Positions 8,583 to 17,504 of a stretch of DNA of 64,000 nucleotides are shown here, one piece after another (positions within the stretch are counted from its first letter, which is position 1; the number at the start of each line of letters is the position of its first letter). The notes under the pieces were generated by a model that made no database searches, was not told where the DNA came from, and saw only the letters and a program-made list of their open reading frames with translations. A program made the translations under genes and the position numbers. The stretch lies in the NCBI GenBank assembly GCA_002421605.1, contig DISJ01000020.1, positions 248,684 to 312,683 of the forward strand, in the 5' to 3' direction. The DNA comes from Rhodobacteraceae bacterium UBA6213. Lineage in GTDB: Bacteria > Pseudomonadota > Alphaproteobacteria > Rhodobacterales > Rhodobacteraceae.

Positions 8583-9244
8583 CACCCGCGCCCTTTGGGG
8601 CCGCGCAGAAACACCTGCGTTGCGGAATCTTCCATGTCGTGGCGCAAGCGGTCCACCACACTTTCAAAGGCGGTCAGCGCCACCTGTGCCGGAATCGCCA
8701 CCGCCATGCCCGCAGCCGTGGTCAGCAGCGCCTCCCAGATGCCGCCCGCCAAGGTCGCGGGGTCAGCGTGTGCGCCCGCCAGTTGCAGCGCCTGAAATGC
8801 CGCGATCATACCGGTGATGGTGCCCAGCAATCCCAAGAGCGGCCCGATCGTGGCGGCAAGCTCCAGCCCGCGTAGGCCGCGCCCGGCATCGGCCAAGAGC
8901 GCACGCGCCACGCGCCCGGTTTCGGCCTCGGCGGCCGCGCGCGAAAGCGACGGGTTCAGCGCCGCCTGCATCGCAGCGCGCGTCAGACGCGCGCGCAGGC
9001 TGTTGCGCGGCGCAATTTCTGCCAGCGCCTCGCTGTCGCGCCCGGCGGCCCAATGCGCCAGTGCCGCCGCGGTATGCCTGCCCCCCGACCACGCGCCAAA
9101 CGCCATCAGCATCCAGATTTTCCACAGGATCAGCGCCAGCGTCGCGACCGACAGCGCGGCAATCGCCCACATCGCCGCCCCGCCCATATCAAGCAAGGTC
9201 TGCACCCGGTCGAATGCATCGAGCGCGACAGCATCTGGGCTCAT
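8582..9244 (-). CDS. exbB: ExbB/TolQ/MotA-family proton channel protein
   Basis: Three-helix membrane protein of 220 aa. The first helix (about residues 22-45) is followed by a cytoplasmic domain, LTRAAMQAAL and EAETGRVARALLADAGRGL. Two further helices then carry the conserved Thr/Gly motifs ATIGPLLGLLGTITGMI and TTAAGMAVAIPAQVAL. It is first in exbB-exbD-exbD-tonB, where all four genes overlap. Residues around the MotA/ExbB signature are intact. Confidence 0.92.
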   Translation of the reverse strand: MSPDAVALDAFDRVQTLLDMGGAAMWAIAALSVATLALILWKIWMLMAFGAWSGGRHTAAALAHWAAGRDSEALAEIAPRNSLRARLTRAAMQAALNPSLSRAAAEAETGRVARALLADAGRGLRGLELAATIGPLLGLLGTITGMIAAFQALQLAGAHADPATLAGGIWEALLTTAAGMAVAIPAQVALTAFESVVDRLRHDMEDSATQVFLRGPKGRG

Positions 9245-9322
9245 CTTTCATGCCTCCCGGCGCAAACGCTAGGCGAACGCGCCGCGCGCCTCGTGGTAAA
9301 AGCACGAGACGTGCCTGTCAAA

Positions 9323-9367
9323 TGGCTCAAAGGAAGGCGTCGGGCACCGCAGCCTTCCTTTGAGCCA
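9323..9367 (-). terminator. Hairpin built into the 3' end of the mttB gene
   Basis: A perfect 16-bp inverted repeat (9323-9338 and 9352-9367, 13-nt loop) contains the last codons and the stop of the methyltransferase gene in its arms. On the minus strand it is followed only by TTTGACAGG, so termination may be weak or the structure may protect the 3' end. Confidence 0.7.
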
Positions 9368-10871
9368 CGAATTCGGCCAGCGCCTCGGCAATGCCGGGGT
9401 CAAGGTCGGGGGCCTGATAATCGCCAAGCATCTTTCTGACACGCAGATTGGCGAGCGCCTCGGTGCTACGCGCGCCTTCCTGCTCCCATGCCTCAAAAGG
9501 TTTGTAATCAAGCACCGAGCTGCGCCAGAAGGCCTCTTTGAAATTGGCCTGCGTGTGCTCGCAGCCAAGGTAGTGCCCACCCGGGCCCACCTCGCGGATT
9601 GCATCCATCGCTTGGCCGTTGGCGCTCATGTCGATCCCGGCGGCAAGGCGGTGCAGGATGCCCAACTGGTCGGCGTCCATCACGTATTTCTCGTAAGAGG
9701 ATACGAGTCCCCCTTCCAGCCAGCCGCAAGCATGCAGCATAAAGTTCACCCCCGACATCAGCCCGATGTTAAGGCTGTTGGCCGACTCGTATGCCGCCTG
9801 CGCGTCGGGAAGCTTTGAGCCGCAAAACGCCCCTGCGGAGCGGTAAGGCAGCCCAAGACGGCGCGCCAGTTGCCCCGCACCCAGTGTGATCTGCGCGGCT
9901 TCCGGGGTGCCAAAGGTAGGCGCGCCCGAGTTCATATCGATCGAGGTTACAAAGGCACCAAAAATCACCGGCGCGCCGGGGCGGATCAACTGGCTGTAGG
10001 CTACCGCCACCAGCACCTCGGCCAATACCTGCGTCAATGTACCCGCCACCGTCACCGGCGCCATCGCGCCGCCTACAATGAAGGGCGAAACGATGCACGC
10101 CTGCCCGGCTGCCGCATATACCTCGAGCGCATCCATCATGATGGGGTCAAAGGTGAGGGGGCTGTTGATGTTGACCAGCGAGATCATCACCGTGTTCTCC
10201 TCAACAAACTCTGCCCCGAACAGAATCTTCGACATTTCGACCGAATCAACGCAGCGCGAACGTTCGGTGACCGAGCCCATATAGGGTTTGTCGCTGAGCG
10301 TCATATGCGCGTGCAGCATATCGAGGTGGCGCTTGTTGACCGCCACATCGGTCGGCTCGCACACCGTGCCGCCCGAATGGTGCAGCCACTTTGACATCTG
10401 CCCGAGCTTCACGAAGTTTTGGAAATCTTCAAGCTTGGCATAGCGCCGCCCGCCTTCCAGATCGCGCACGAAGGGCGGGCCGTAAACCGGCGCTAGCACC
10501 AGCCCCTTGCCGCCGATGGTCACGTTGCGCTCAGGGTTGCGGGCGTGCTGAACAAAGCTAGAAGGCGCTGTGGCACCAAGCACGCGCGCCAGACCGCGTG
10601 GCAGACGCACCCTTTCGCCCTGCACATCGGCCCCCGCATCGCGCCAGCGTTGCAGGGCGGCTGGGTTATCGACAAAGTTGACGCCGATTTCGGCCAGCAA
10701 GGTTTCGGCATTGGCTTCGATGATCGCCAAAGCTTCTTCATTCAGAATATCAAAGTTGGGGATGTTGCGCTCGATAAAGCGGGTGAACTCTTGGCGCACC
10801 GCCGTGCGGTCAGCCCGCCGCGCCGCACCACCACCACCTCGCATCCTTCGCCCGCCAGTCTCGTCGCTCAT
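9327..10871 (-). CDS. MttB-family (trimethylamine methyltransferase-like) protein, non-pyrrolysine
   Basis: COG5598-type methyltransferase, 514 aa. Family members demethylate quaternary amines such as glycine betaine and pass the methyl group to a corrinoid protein; the canonical trimethylamine enzyme needs pyrrolysine. Here the frame has no internal amber codon, so it belongs to the non-Pyl branch. Segments such as SKWLHHSGGTVCEPTDVAV, GSVTERSRCVDSVEM and REVGPGGHYLGCEHTQ are typical. The start ATG (10871) follows GGAGG; an upstream TTG is less likely. No corrinoid protein gene lies nearby, so the substrate is open. Transcribed alone, 87 nt after aglK. Confidence 0.88.
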   Translation of the reverse strand: MSDETGGRRMRGGGGAARRADRTAVRQEFTRFIERNIPNFDILNEEALAIIEANAETLLAEIGVNFVDNPAALQRWRDAGADVQGERVRLPRGLARVLGATAPSSFVQHARNPERNVTIGGKGLVLAPVYGPPFVRDLEGGRRYAKLEDFQNFVKLGQMSKWLHHSGGTVCEPTDVAVNKRHLDMLHAHMTLSDKPYMGSVTERSRCVDSVEMSKILFGAEFVEENTVMISLVNINSPLTFDPIMMDALEVYAAAGQACIVSPFIVGGAMAPVTVAGTLTQVLAEVLVAVAYSQLIRPGAPVIFGAFVTSIDMNSGAPTFGTPEAAQITLGAGQLARRLGLPYRSAGAFCGSKLPDAQAAYESANSLNIGLMSGVNFMLHACGWLEGGLVSSYEKYVMDADQLGILHRLAAGIDMSANGQAMDAIREVGPGGHYLGCEHTQANFKEAFWRSSVLDYKPFEAWEQEGARSTEALANLRVRKMLGDYQAPDLDPGIAEALAEFVAQRKAAVPDAFL

Positions 10872-10961
10872 CAAAGCCTCCGCATCCCTTGTTTGAGGGG
10901 TTTAGCGCGAGCGCGCTGCGTGGCGGCGCCGAATTGCGGCATTCGCCGCAGGAAAGCGACA

Positions 10962-12047
10962 TCAGCGCGCGCGCAAGCTACGGCCTTGATGAAAGAGGTG
11001 CAGCAATTCGGGCGCAGCACTCAGGCTGACCGTCTTGTGGCGCAGCCCGGCGTGGATACCCGGCAGCTTGGCAATCATCGCATGATGATCCCCCTCTGGT
11101 TCAAAGTAGAGCAGCGTCACCTCGCCAAGCGCCTCGACGATATCGACAACACCGGTATAAAGCCCCTCGCCCTCGGTCGGCTCCAGATCTTCGGGCCGCA
11201 CACCAAGGTTGACCTTCAGCCCCATATCGGCCGCCGTAGTGCGCAGCGCCACCTTCCCGGTGCCGCCGCCATCAAGCTTTACCGTGGTCATCTCGCCAGT
11301 GCCGACGATCTCGCCCGCGAGCAGGTTCATCGACGGGCTACCGATGAACTGCGCCACGAACTCGTTTTCGGGGCGCTGGTAAAGGTCAAGTGGCGTACCA
11401 ACCTGGCTGATGCCGCGATTGGCCAAGACCACGATGCGACTGGCAAGGGTCATCGCCTCAACCTGATCGTGGGTGACGTAGATCATCGTGCGATCGGGCA
11501 TCGCCTCTTTCAATTGCGCGATCTCGATACGGGTCGCCACCCGTAATGCCGCGTCAAGGTTGGATAGCGGCTCGTCGAACAGATACACCTTGGGGTCGCG
11601 CACAATGGCGCGGCCAATCGCGACGCGCTGGCGCTGCCCACCCGAAAGCGCCTTGGGCAAGCGGTCCAGATAGGGCGTCAGCTGCAAGATGCGCGCCGCA
11701 TTATCAACCGCCTCGGAAATTTCATGCGGCGTTTTCTTGGCGATTTTCAACGCGAACGCCATGTTTTCATAGACCGTCATGTGCGGATAAAGCGCGTAAG
11801 ACTGAAACACCATCGCAATACCGCGCTGCGCGGGCGGCACATCGTTGACCACCGTGCCGTCAATCTGCAACTCGCCCATGCTGATCCGTTCAAGCCCGGC
11901 GATCATCCGCAACAGCGTAGATTTACCGCAGCCCGAGGGGCCGACGAACACGATCAACTCACCCGCCTTGATATCGAGGTTGATATGCTCGAGGATCTTA
12001 ACCTCGCCGTAGGATTTGCCAATGTCGGTCAGCTTCAGATCGGCCAT
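10962..12047 (-). CDS. aglK: Alpha-glucoside ABC transporter ATP-binding protein
   Basis: MalK/UgpC-type ATPase, 361 aa. Walker A GPSGCGKSTLLRM (about residues 37-49), signature LSGGQRQRVAIGRAIV, Walker B VYLFDEPLSNLDA and H-loop YVTHDQVEA are all present, followed by a C-terminal TOBE regulatory domain (about 240-361). It is the last gene of aglEFGAK, 9 nt after aglA. ATPases of this group can serve more than one sugar importer; the operon position argues for alpha-glucosides. Confidence 0.93.
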   Translation of the reverse strand: MADLKLTDIGKSYGEVKILEHINLDIKAGELIVFVGPSGCGKSTLLRMIAGLERISMGELQIDGTVVNDVPPAQRGIAMVFQSYALYPHMTVYENMAFALKIAKKTPHEISEAVDNAARILQLTPYLDRLPKALSGGQRQRVAIGRAIVRDPKVYLFDEPLSNLDAALRVATRIEIAQLKEAMPDRTMIYVTHDQVEAMTLASRIVVLANRGISQVGTPLDLYQRPENEFVAQFIGSPSMNLLAGEIVGTGEMTTVKLDGGGTGKVALRTTAADMGLKVNLGVRPEDLEPTEGEGLYTGVVDIVEALGEVTLLYFEPEGDHHAMIAKLPGIHAGLRHKTVSLSAAPELLHLFHQGRSLRAR

Positions 12048-12056
12048 GGTGGTCCC

Positions 12057-13682
12057 CTACCCGATATGCGTGAGAATGACGGCCTGCCAAGGCCCGAGTG
12101 CAACCGTACCGCCTGTAGGCACGGCGCAGCCCAGATCGGCGCCAAGCGGTTGCCAGCGCCCTTCCGGCAGCGTAAGGCGCTCAGGCGCGGGCGAAAGGTT
12201 GAAGGCAAGAAAAAGGTGATCGCTGCCTTCTGCGCGCTCAAAGCTCAGCACATCGCCCACTGCGGCCATACCGGTTTGCGCACCTTTGCGCAGGCTTGGG
12301 TGCGCCGCTCGCAATGCGATGGCGCGGCGGTAATGGTGCAGCAAGGCTTCGGGGTCGGCCTCGGCGCGGTCGAGCGCGCGCCCCAGATGCGCCGCTGGCA
12401 CCGGCAACCACGGCTTGCCCGTGCTAAACCCACCGCTGCCATTATCGGACTGCCAGACCATCGGCGTGCGGCAACCATCGCGGCCCTTGAACTCGGGCCA
12501 GAATTCGATGCCATAGGGGTCTTGCATGTCGGCAAAAGAAATCTCGGCTTCCGGTAGCCCCAGTTCCTCGCCCTGATAGATGCAGACAGACCCGCGCAGG
12601 CACATCAGCAACAGCGTGTAAGCCTTTGCTGCATCTTCGGTAAGCGACCAGCGCGTAATGTGGCGCACAACGTCATGGTTTGAAAATGCCCAGCACAGCC
12701 AGCCTTCGGACGCGACTGCATCCACATCTTTGAAAACCTCCGCTATGCGATTGGCTGACAAGGATTTTCCAGAAAGAAATTCGAACGCATAACACATCTG
12801 CATGCGGTCGTCGCCGCGGGTGTATTCGCCCGCAATTTCCAACCCGCGCTGGCTATCGCCCACTTCGCCCACGGCGGCAGCTTTGTAGGGCTCCATCGCG
12901 GCGCGAAGTTTGCGCAAAAATTCAATGTTTTCTGGCTGGTTCTTGTCATAAACGTGGCGCTGGTGGTTGTAGGGGTTCACCTTGGGCGCGGTCAGATCAT
13001 TGCGCTCTTCCACCGGTAGCGCAGGATTGTCGCGTAACTCCGCATCATGCATATAGAAATTGATCGTATCGAGGCGAAAGCCATCGACCCCGCGTTGCAG
13101 CCAGAACCGCGCAACATCCAACAGCGCCGCCTGCACCGCGGGTTCGTGAAAATTGAGGTCGGGTTGGCTGGCCAGAAAATTGTGCAGGTAATACTGACAA
13201 CGCCGCGATTCCCATGCCCAGGCCGAACCGCCAAAAATCGAAAGCCAGTTGTTGGGTGGGGTGCCGTCGGGCTTGGGATCTGCCCAGACATACCAGTTGG
13301 CGCGCGCTCCCTCGTGGCTCGCGCGGCTTTCGATGAACCAGGGGTGCCGGTTCGAACTGTGTGACAGCACAAGATCGATCATCACCTTCAGCCCCAGCGC
13401 ATGAGCGCGCACCACCAGCGCGTCAAAATCGGCCAGCCGCCCAAAGCGCGGATCAACATCGCAATAGTCACTAACGTCGTAGCCGAAGTCCCTCATCGGG
13501 CTGGTAAAAAACGGACTGATCCAGATCGCATCAGCACCAAGCCGCGCGATGTGATCCAGCCGCAGCGTAATGCCCGCCAGATCGCCCACGCCATCGCCGT
13601 TGGTATCTTGAAAGCTGCGCGGATAGATTTGGTAGATCACCGCGCCGCGCCACCAGTCAGCGTCTTTTTGCAGTTCGTTCAT
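12057..13682 (-). CDS. aglA: Alpha-glucosidase (glycoside hydrolase family 13)
   Basis: Cytoplasmic GH13 enzyme of 541 aa hydrolysing imported alpha-glucosides (maltose, sucrose or trehalose type). The four conserved regions are seen: DLVLSHSS, GFRLDTINF (nucleophile Asp near residue 205), AVGEVGD (acid/base Glu) and FSNHDVVRH (transition-state Asp). There is no signal peptide. The gene starts one base before the end of aglG's coding frame region (adjacent, no gap) and precedes aglK by 9 nt. Exact substrate cannot be read from sequence alone. Confidence 0.93.
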   Translation of the reverse strand: MNELQKDADWWRGAVIYQIYPRSFQDTNGDGVGDLAGITLRLDHIARLGADAIWISPFFTSPMRDFGYDVSDYCDVDPRFGRLADFDALVVRAHALGLKVMIDLVLSHSSNRHPWFIESRASHEGARANWYVWADPKPDGTPPNNWLSIFGGSAWAWESRRCQYYLHNFLASQPDLNFHEPAVQAALLDVARFWLQRGVDGFRLDTINFYMHDAELRDNPALPVEERNDLTAPKVNPYNHQRHVYDKNQPENIEFLRKLRAAMEPYKAAAVGEVGDSQRGLEIAGEYTRGDDRMQMCYAFEFLSGKSLSANRIAEVFKDVDAVASEGWLCWAFSNHDVVRHITRWSLTEDAAKAYTLLLMCLRGSVCIYQGEELGLPEAEISFADMQDPYGIEFWPEFKGRDGCRTPMVWQSDNGSGGFSTGKPWLPVPAAHLGRALDRAEADPEALLHHYRRAIALRAAHPSLRKGAQTGMAAVGDVLSFERAEGSDHLFLAFNLSPAPERLTLPEGRWQPLGADLGCAVPTGGTVALGPWQAVILTHIG

Positions 13683-14816
13683 TTAGCCACCCTTGACCGA
13701 TCCGGCCAACAGGCCACGCACGAGGTATTTTTGCATCGCGAAGAACACCACCAGCGGCACCGCGATCGAGATGAACGCCGAGGCCGCCAAAATCTCCCAG
13801 TCGCCACCGCGCGAGCCCATCAACTCTCGCAAGACGCCGGTCATCACCAGTTGCTCACGGGTGTTGCCAAGGAACACGGTGGCCACGAGAAGGTCGTTCC
13901 AGACCCAGAGAAACTGGAAAATGGCAAAGCTTGCCAGTGCCGGAAACGACAGCGGTAAAATGATGCGGCGAAAGATCTGAAAATCCGATGCGCCGTCAAC
14001 CCGCGCGCTTTCGATGATCTCGCGCGGCAAACCGACCATGTAGTTGCGCAGCAAATAGATCGCCAGCGGCAAGCCAAAGCCGGTATGCGCCAGCCAGATG
14101 CCCATGTAGCCTTTGCCAAGGCCGATGTCGTTGTGTAGTTTTAACAGCGGAATGAGTGCCAGTTGCAGCGGCACCACCAATAGCCCCACGACCGCCGCGA
14201 TCAGTAGCGCGCGCCCCGGAAACTCCATCCATGCAAGAGCATAGGCGGCAAAGGCGGCAATCAGAATCGGAATGATCGTGGCCGGGATGGTGACGGTAAA
14301 GGTATTGAGGAACGCCTGCCCCAAACCCTCGGCACCAATCACCCGGGTAAAGTTTTCAAAGGTAAAGCGCGGTGGTGTGAGCGTGGTTATGAAAATCCGC
14401 ATACCGCGCGTTTCAGTGAACTCCACGGGCGATGTCAGCCTGTAAGCCCCGTCAACCGCCACGCTTAGCGTGCGCCCGTCGGCAAGGGTTGCAACGTCGC
14501 CCGGCGCAAAAGCCATCGGGTCGCGGGAATCGGTGCCCCAAGCGCGCAATTTCTCGCCCTGCTCCAGAACATTTCCGGCAATGACCCAGATCTCGCCTTC
14601 GGCTACCTGATCGGGCGCGGTGCCTGCGCGCACAAAGTCGGACTGCACCGAGGTGAACGGCGCTTTCCACCAACCTGAGGCCGCGATCTGGTCGCTGTCG
14701 CGCAAACTGGTGACGAGCAACCCGAAAGTCGGGATCGTCCAAAGCAGCACCATCAGCGCCGCTGCAAGGTTGACTGCCCACACAAGGCTCGATCGGGTTC
14801 CGGCGTGGCCATCCAT
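13683..14816 (-). CDS. aglG: Alpha-glucoside ABC transporter permease AglG
   Basis: MalG-type inner-membrane permease, 377 aa. The first helix (residues 10-32) is followed by a large extra periplasmic segment (about 40-125) that is typical of AglG. Then comes the permease core with the EAA-like loop LPREIIESARVDGASDFQIF, which contacts the ATPase. The start at 14816 is chosen because it overlaps the aglF stop as TGATG; the frame is open further upstream, but inside aglF. Partner permease is AglF. Confidence 0.93.
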   Translation of the reverse strand: MDGHAGTRSSLVWAVNLAAALMVLLWTIPTFGLLVTSLRDSDQIAASGWWKAPFTSVQSDFVRAGTAPDQVAEGEIWVIAGNVLEQGEKLRAWGTDSRDPMAFAPGDVATLADGRTLSVAVDGAYRLTSPVEFTETRGMRIFITTLTPPRFTFENFTRVIGAEGLGQAFLNTFTVTIPATIIPILIAAFAAYALAWMEFPGRALLIAAVVGLLVVPLQLALIPLLKLHNDIGLGKGYMGIWLAHTGFGLPLAIYLLRNYMVGLPREIIESARVDGASDFQIFRRIILPLSFPALASFAIFQFLWVWNDLLVATVFLGNTREQLVMTGVLRELMGSRGGDWEILAASAFISIAVPLVVFFAMQKYLVRGLLAGSVKGG

Positions 14817-15811
14817 CAGCGCATCTCCCGGCGAGCGTTGCGAATGTTCCAAATCATGATCGGTGTCACCAGCGCCATGATGACAATGGCAATGGCCGAG
14901 CCGCGCCCGTAATCGGGGGCACCGCGGAACATCCAATTATACATGAGATTGGCCAGCACCTGCGTGCCCCATTCGCCATTGGTCATCACGAACACGATGT
15001 CGAATACCTTGAGCACGGTGATCGTGATCGTGGTCCAGACCACGGCAATGGTGCCCCAGATCTGCGGCACCTTGATGCGCGAGAACACCTGCCATGGGTT
15101 CGCGCCATCAAGAATTGCCGCCTCGATGCTTTCCTCGGGGATACCGCGCAGGGCGGCCGAAAGAATGACCATGGCAAACCCAGTCTGAATCCAGATCAGC
15201 ACCGCCATCAGCAGAAAGCTGTTCCAGAACGGTGTCACCAGCCAAGTTTGCGGGGTGCCGCCGAAATAGACCACGATGGCGTTGAGAAGGCCGATCTGTT
15301 CTAGCCCCTCGCCACGGAAGTCGTAGATGAACTTCCAGATCACACCCGCGCCGACAAACGAAATTGCCATCGGCATGAAGATCATCGACTTGGCAAAGCT
15401 GCCCCAGCGGATGCGATCGGTAATCTGCGCCGCAATCAGGCCGAACACCGTTGAAAGCGCGGGCACGGTGACCAGCCAAAGCATGTTGTTGCCGAGGGAT
15501 TCATGAAATTTGCTGTCGGCCAGCAGCCATTGGTAATTCTTGAGGCCGACAAAGGTGGTGCCATCAGCGTCGTTCAGCGCGCGCCAGGCAGAGTTGATGA
15601 CTGGATAGACAAGGTAGACCGCCAAAATCAGGATCGCCGGTCCCAAAAACAACCAGGGCCGAATCGCGCCGGCGCGCTGCATGTTTGCCCCGGCGCGCGG
15701 CCCACGGGCGGGAAGCGCCAGATCGAGCGCGATGTTGGAGCCCCAGAACCACGCAACGCACCCAAATACTCCGGCTACGATGGTGCCAGAAGCCAGCAGA
15801 AACTGCTCCAT
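14816..15811 (-). CDS. aglF: Alpha-glucoside ABC transporter permease AglF
   Basis: MalF-type permease of 331 aa with an N-terminal helix, then about six more, and the conserved loop IPEESIEAAILDGANPWQVF that docks to AglK. The ATG at 15811 is preferred over 15859: it has AGGGGAGGGGG directly upstream, while 15859 lies inside the terminator that follows aglE. The gene continues into aglG by a TGATG overlap. Confidence 0.92.
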   Translation of the reverse strand: MEQFLLASGTIVAGVFGCVAWFWGSNIALDLALPARGPRAGANMQRAGAIRPWLFLGPAILILAVYLVYPVINSAWRALNDADGTTFVGLKNYQWLLADSKFHESLGNNMLWLVTVPALSTVFGLIAAQITDRIRWGSFAKSMIFMPMAISFVGAGVIWKFIYDFRGEGLEQIGLLNAIVVYFGGTPQTWLVTPFWNSFLLMAVLIWIQTGFAMVILSAALRGIPEESIEAAILDGANPWQVFSRIKVPQIWGTIAVVWTTITITVLKVFDIVFVMTNGEWGTQVLANLMYNWMFRGAPDYGRGSAIAIVIMALVTPIMIWNIRNARREMR

Positions 15812-15835
15812 CAACCCCCTCCCCTTACGGCGCAT

Positions 15836-15876
15836 ATAAAAACCCCGCCCAAAGACCATAGCGGCTTCGGGCGGGG
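15836..15876 (-). terminator. Terminator/attenuator between aglE and aglF
   Basis: An 8-bp GC stem, CCCCGCCC/GGGCGGGG (15843-15850 and 15869-15876), precedes a TTTTTAT run on the minus strand. It lies 11 nt after the aglE stop. Partial termination here would give more binding protein than membrane components, a common arrangement in importer operons. Confidence 0.88.
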
Positions 15877-15886
15877 CAGGTACCGT

Positions 15887-17236
15887 TTACTTCAACGTGT
15901 CCCAGGTCGCCTGAATGGCCGCGCCCACGTCGGCAGCAGATTTGCCACCCGCGTAGTCAACCATTCCGGTCCAGAACACCCCAGCGCCAACGGCGCCCGG
16001 CATCAGGTCGGAACCGTCAAACCGGAAAGTCGTGGCGTTGAGCAGGATATCGCCCATCTTGCGCAGCGTGGAATCGCCGTAGACTTCGGTGTTCACGCCC
16101 TTGTAGGGGGTCAGGAACCCTGTCTGTGCCATCCAGATCTCATGCGCGATCGGCGACTTGAGGAACTCGATGAAGGATTGTGCCGCCGGATTGTCGGACA
16201 TCACGGCAAACATCGTGCCTGCGCCCAGAACCGGCTTGCCCAAGTCTTTGCCCGCATAGGCGGGGAAGTAGAAGAAATCAGCGTCTTCGCCGATCATCGT
16301 GCCTTCCGGGAAGAACGAGGGGATAAAGCTCGCCTGACGGTGCATGTAGCACTGCGGCGGGCTGGAGAAGAGGCCCTTCGGGCTATCGCGGAAGTCGGTT
16401 GAAGCCACGGCACCCGCGCCGCCCGAAACAAACGCATCATTGCGTGCGAACCAGCCGAACTCGTCGATCGCAGCCAGTACCTTGGGATCGTCGAACTTCA
16501 GCGTGTTATTTACCCAAGCGTCGTAATCGGCGGGGGTGTTGACGCGAAGCATGAAGTCTTCCACCCAGTCGGTCGCAGGCCAACCGGTAGCGCCGCCTGA
16601 ACCGAGCCCGATGCACCACGGTGTTCCACCGTCAGCTGCAATCTTTTCGGTCAGCGCTTTCAGATCTTCCATAGTCTGGGGCACTTCGTAGCCCGCATCG
16701 GAAAAGTTCTCTGGCACAAACCAGACCAGCGATTTCAGGTCTGCCTTGTAGGGGAAGGCATAAAGTGCGCGCGCGCCATCCTTGCCAGCGTAAGTGCCAA
16801 GGTCCGCCCAGCTTTGCCCGGCGGCGTAGTTTTCAGCCAGCCACGCATCGGTGCCCGCGCTCAGAGGCCGCAAGAAACCCTTGCGTGCAAGGTCTGCCGC
16901 AAGGCCCGGCTGCGGGAACACGGCAACGTCCGGCGGGCTGCCCGCCTCTGCGTCGATCACGATTTGCTGCTCGAAACTGTCAGAGCCCGAATAGTTGACC
17001 GTGGCACCAGTGGCGGCCTCGAAATAGGCAAGCACGCTCAAAACCAGATCCCGGTCAGGGCCAAGCCACGGGCCGAGAATAGAGATCGTCTGGCCGCTCA
17101 GATCCATCGACTTGAGCGCCTCATACGACGCCCAGTTGAAACGCGCATCCGCGCCGGGGGCAAATTTTAGGTCCTGCGCGGCGGCGCTTCCAGCGAGAAG
17201 CGCCAGCGCCGCAGCACTGGCATAAAGGGTTTTCAT
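15887..17236 (-). CDS. aglE: Alpha-glucoside ABC transporter substrate-binding protein
   Basis: Periplasmic sugar-binding protein, 449 aa, family 1 extracellular solute-binding type. A clear signal peptide (residues 1-21, cut after AAA) precedes QDLKFAPG. The start ATG at 17236 has GGGAGGAC upstream; the longer open frame to 17425 would run through the control region and is rejected. Motifs such as GSPPDVAVFPQPGLAADLA and AQSFIEFLKSPIAHEIW fit the family. It is first in aglEFGAK and divergent from aglR. Confidence 0.94.
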   Translation of the reverse strand: MKTLYASAAALALLAGSAAAQDLKFAPGADARFNWASYEALKSMDLSGQTISILGPWLGPDRDLVLSVLAYFEAATGATVNYSGSDSFEQQIVIDAEAGSPPDVAVFPQPGLAADLARKGFLRPLSAGTDAWLAENYAAGQSWADLGTYAGKDGARALYAFPYKADLKSLVWFVPENFSDAGYEVPQTMEDLKALTEKIAADGGTPWCIGLGSGGATGWPATDWVEDFMLRVNTPADYDAWVNNTLKFDDPKVLAAIDEFGWFARNDAFVSGGAGAVASTDFRDSPKGLFSSPPQCYMHRQASFIPSFFPEGTMIGEDADFFYFPAYAGKDLGKPVLGAGTMFAVMSDNPAAQSFIEFLKSPIAHEIWMAQTGFLTPYKGVNTEVYGDSTLRKMGDILLNATTFRFDGSDLMPGAVGAGVFWTGMVDYAGGKSAADVGAAIQATWDTLK

Positions 17237-17300
17237 GTACAGTCCTCCCGAGACTGGGGGCGTTTTCGCCCGATACTGATCCACACGCATGGAATCGATC

Positions 17301-17314
17301 CCAAAGCGCTTTGG
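17301..17314. promoter_or_regulatory. Candidate AglR (LacI-family) operator near aglE
   Basis: CCAAAGCGCTTTGG is a perfect 14-bp palindrome with the central CG step typical of LacI-family operators. It sits 65 nt upstream of the aglE start in the aglE/aglR control region, and extends on the right to GAT as in the second site at 17480. Confidence 0.8.
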
Positions 17315-17479
17315 ATGCTCAAGAGTTCCCCATACGCGCAAAAAAGTCAACTGCGGCGCTGAAGGGCGCACTGCATAATTGGCATGTTTTCCTCGCCTTA
17401 TATTCGCAGTTGCAGCATCTTTCATGCCGCAGCCGCGAGATTGACGCGACCGGGCACGCTGGCTAACCTGAGCGCCAAT

Positions 17480-17495
17480 TCAAACCGCTTTGGAT
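17480..17495. promoter_or_regulatory. Second candidate AglR operator, next to the aglR start
   Basis: TCAAACCGCTTTGGAT matches the aglE-side operator except for one central base and the first base. It ends 9 nt before the aglR ATG, so binding there would block aglR transcription or translation start, suggesting autorepression. Two sites about 180 bp apart could also allow looping. Confidence 0.7.
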
Positions 17496-17504
17496 GATTT
17501 GCCG

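Noticed and set aside
7249..8817. Long + strand open frame opposite the tonB/exbD genes
   Set aside because: Arg/Pro/Ala-rich antisense shadow of recognised, overlapping genes.
9327..10871. Pyrrolysine in the MttB-family protein
   Set aside because: The frame runs without any internal amber codon.
17237..17425. N-terminal extension of AglE up to 17425
   Set aside because: It would read through the operator region and bury the clear signal peptide starting at 17236.
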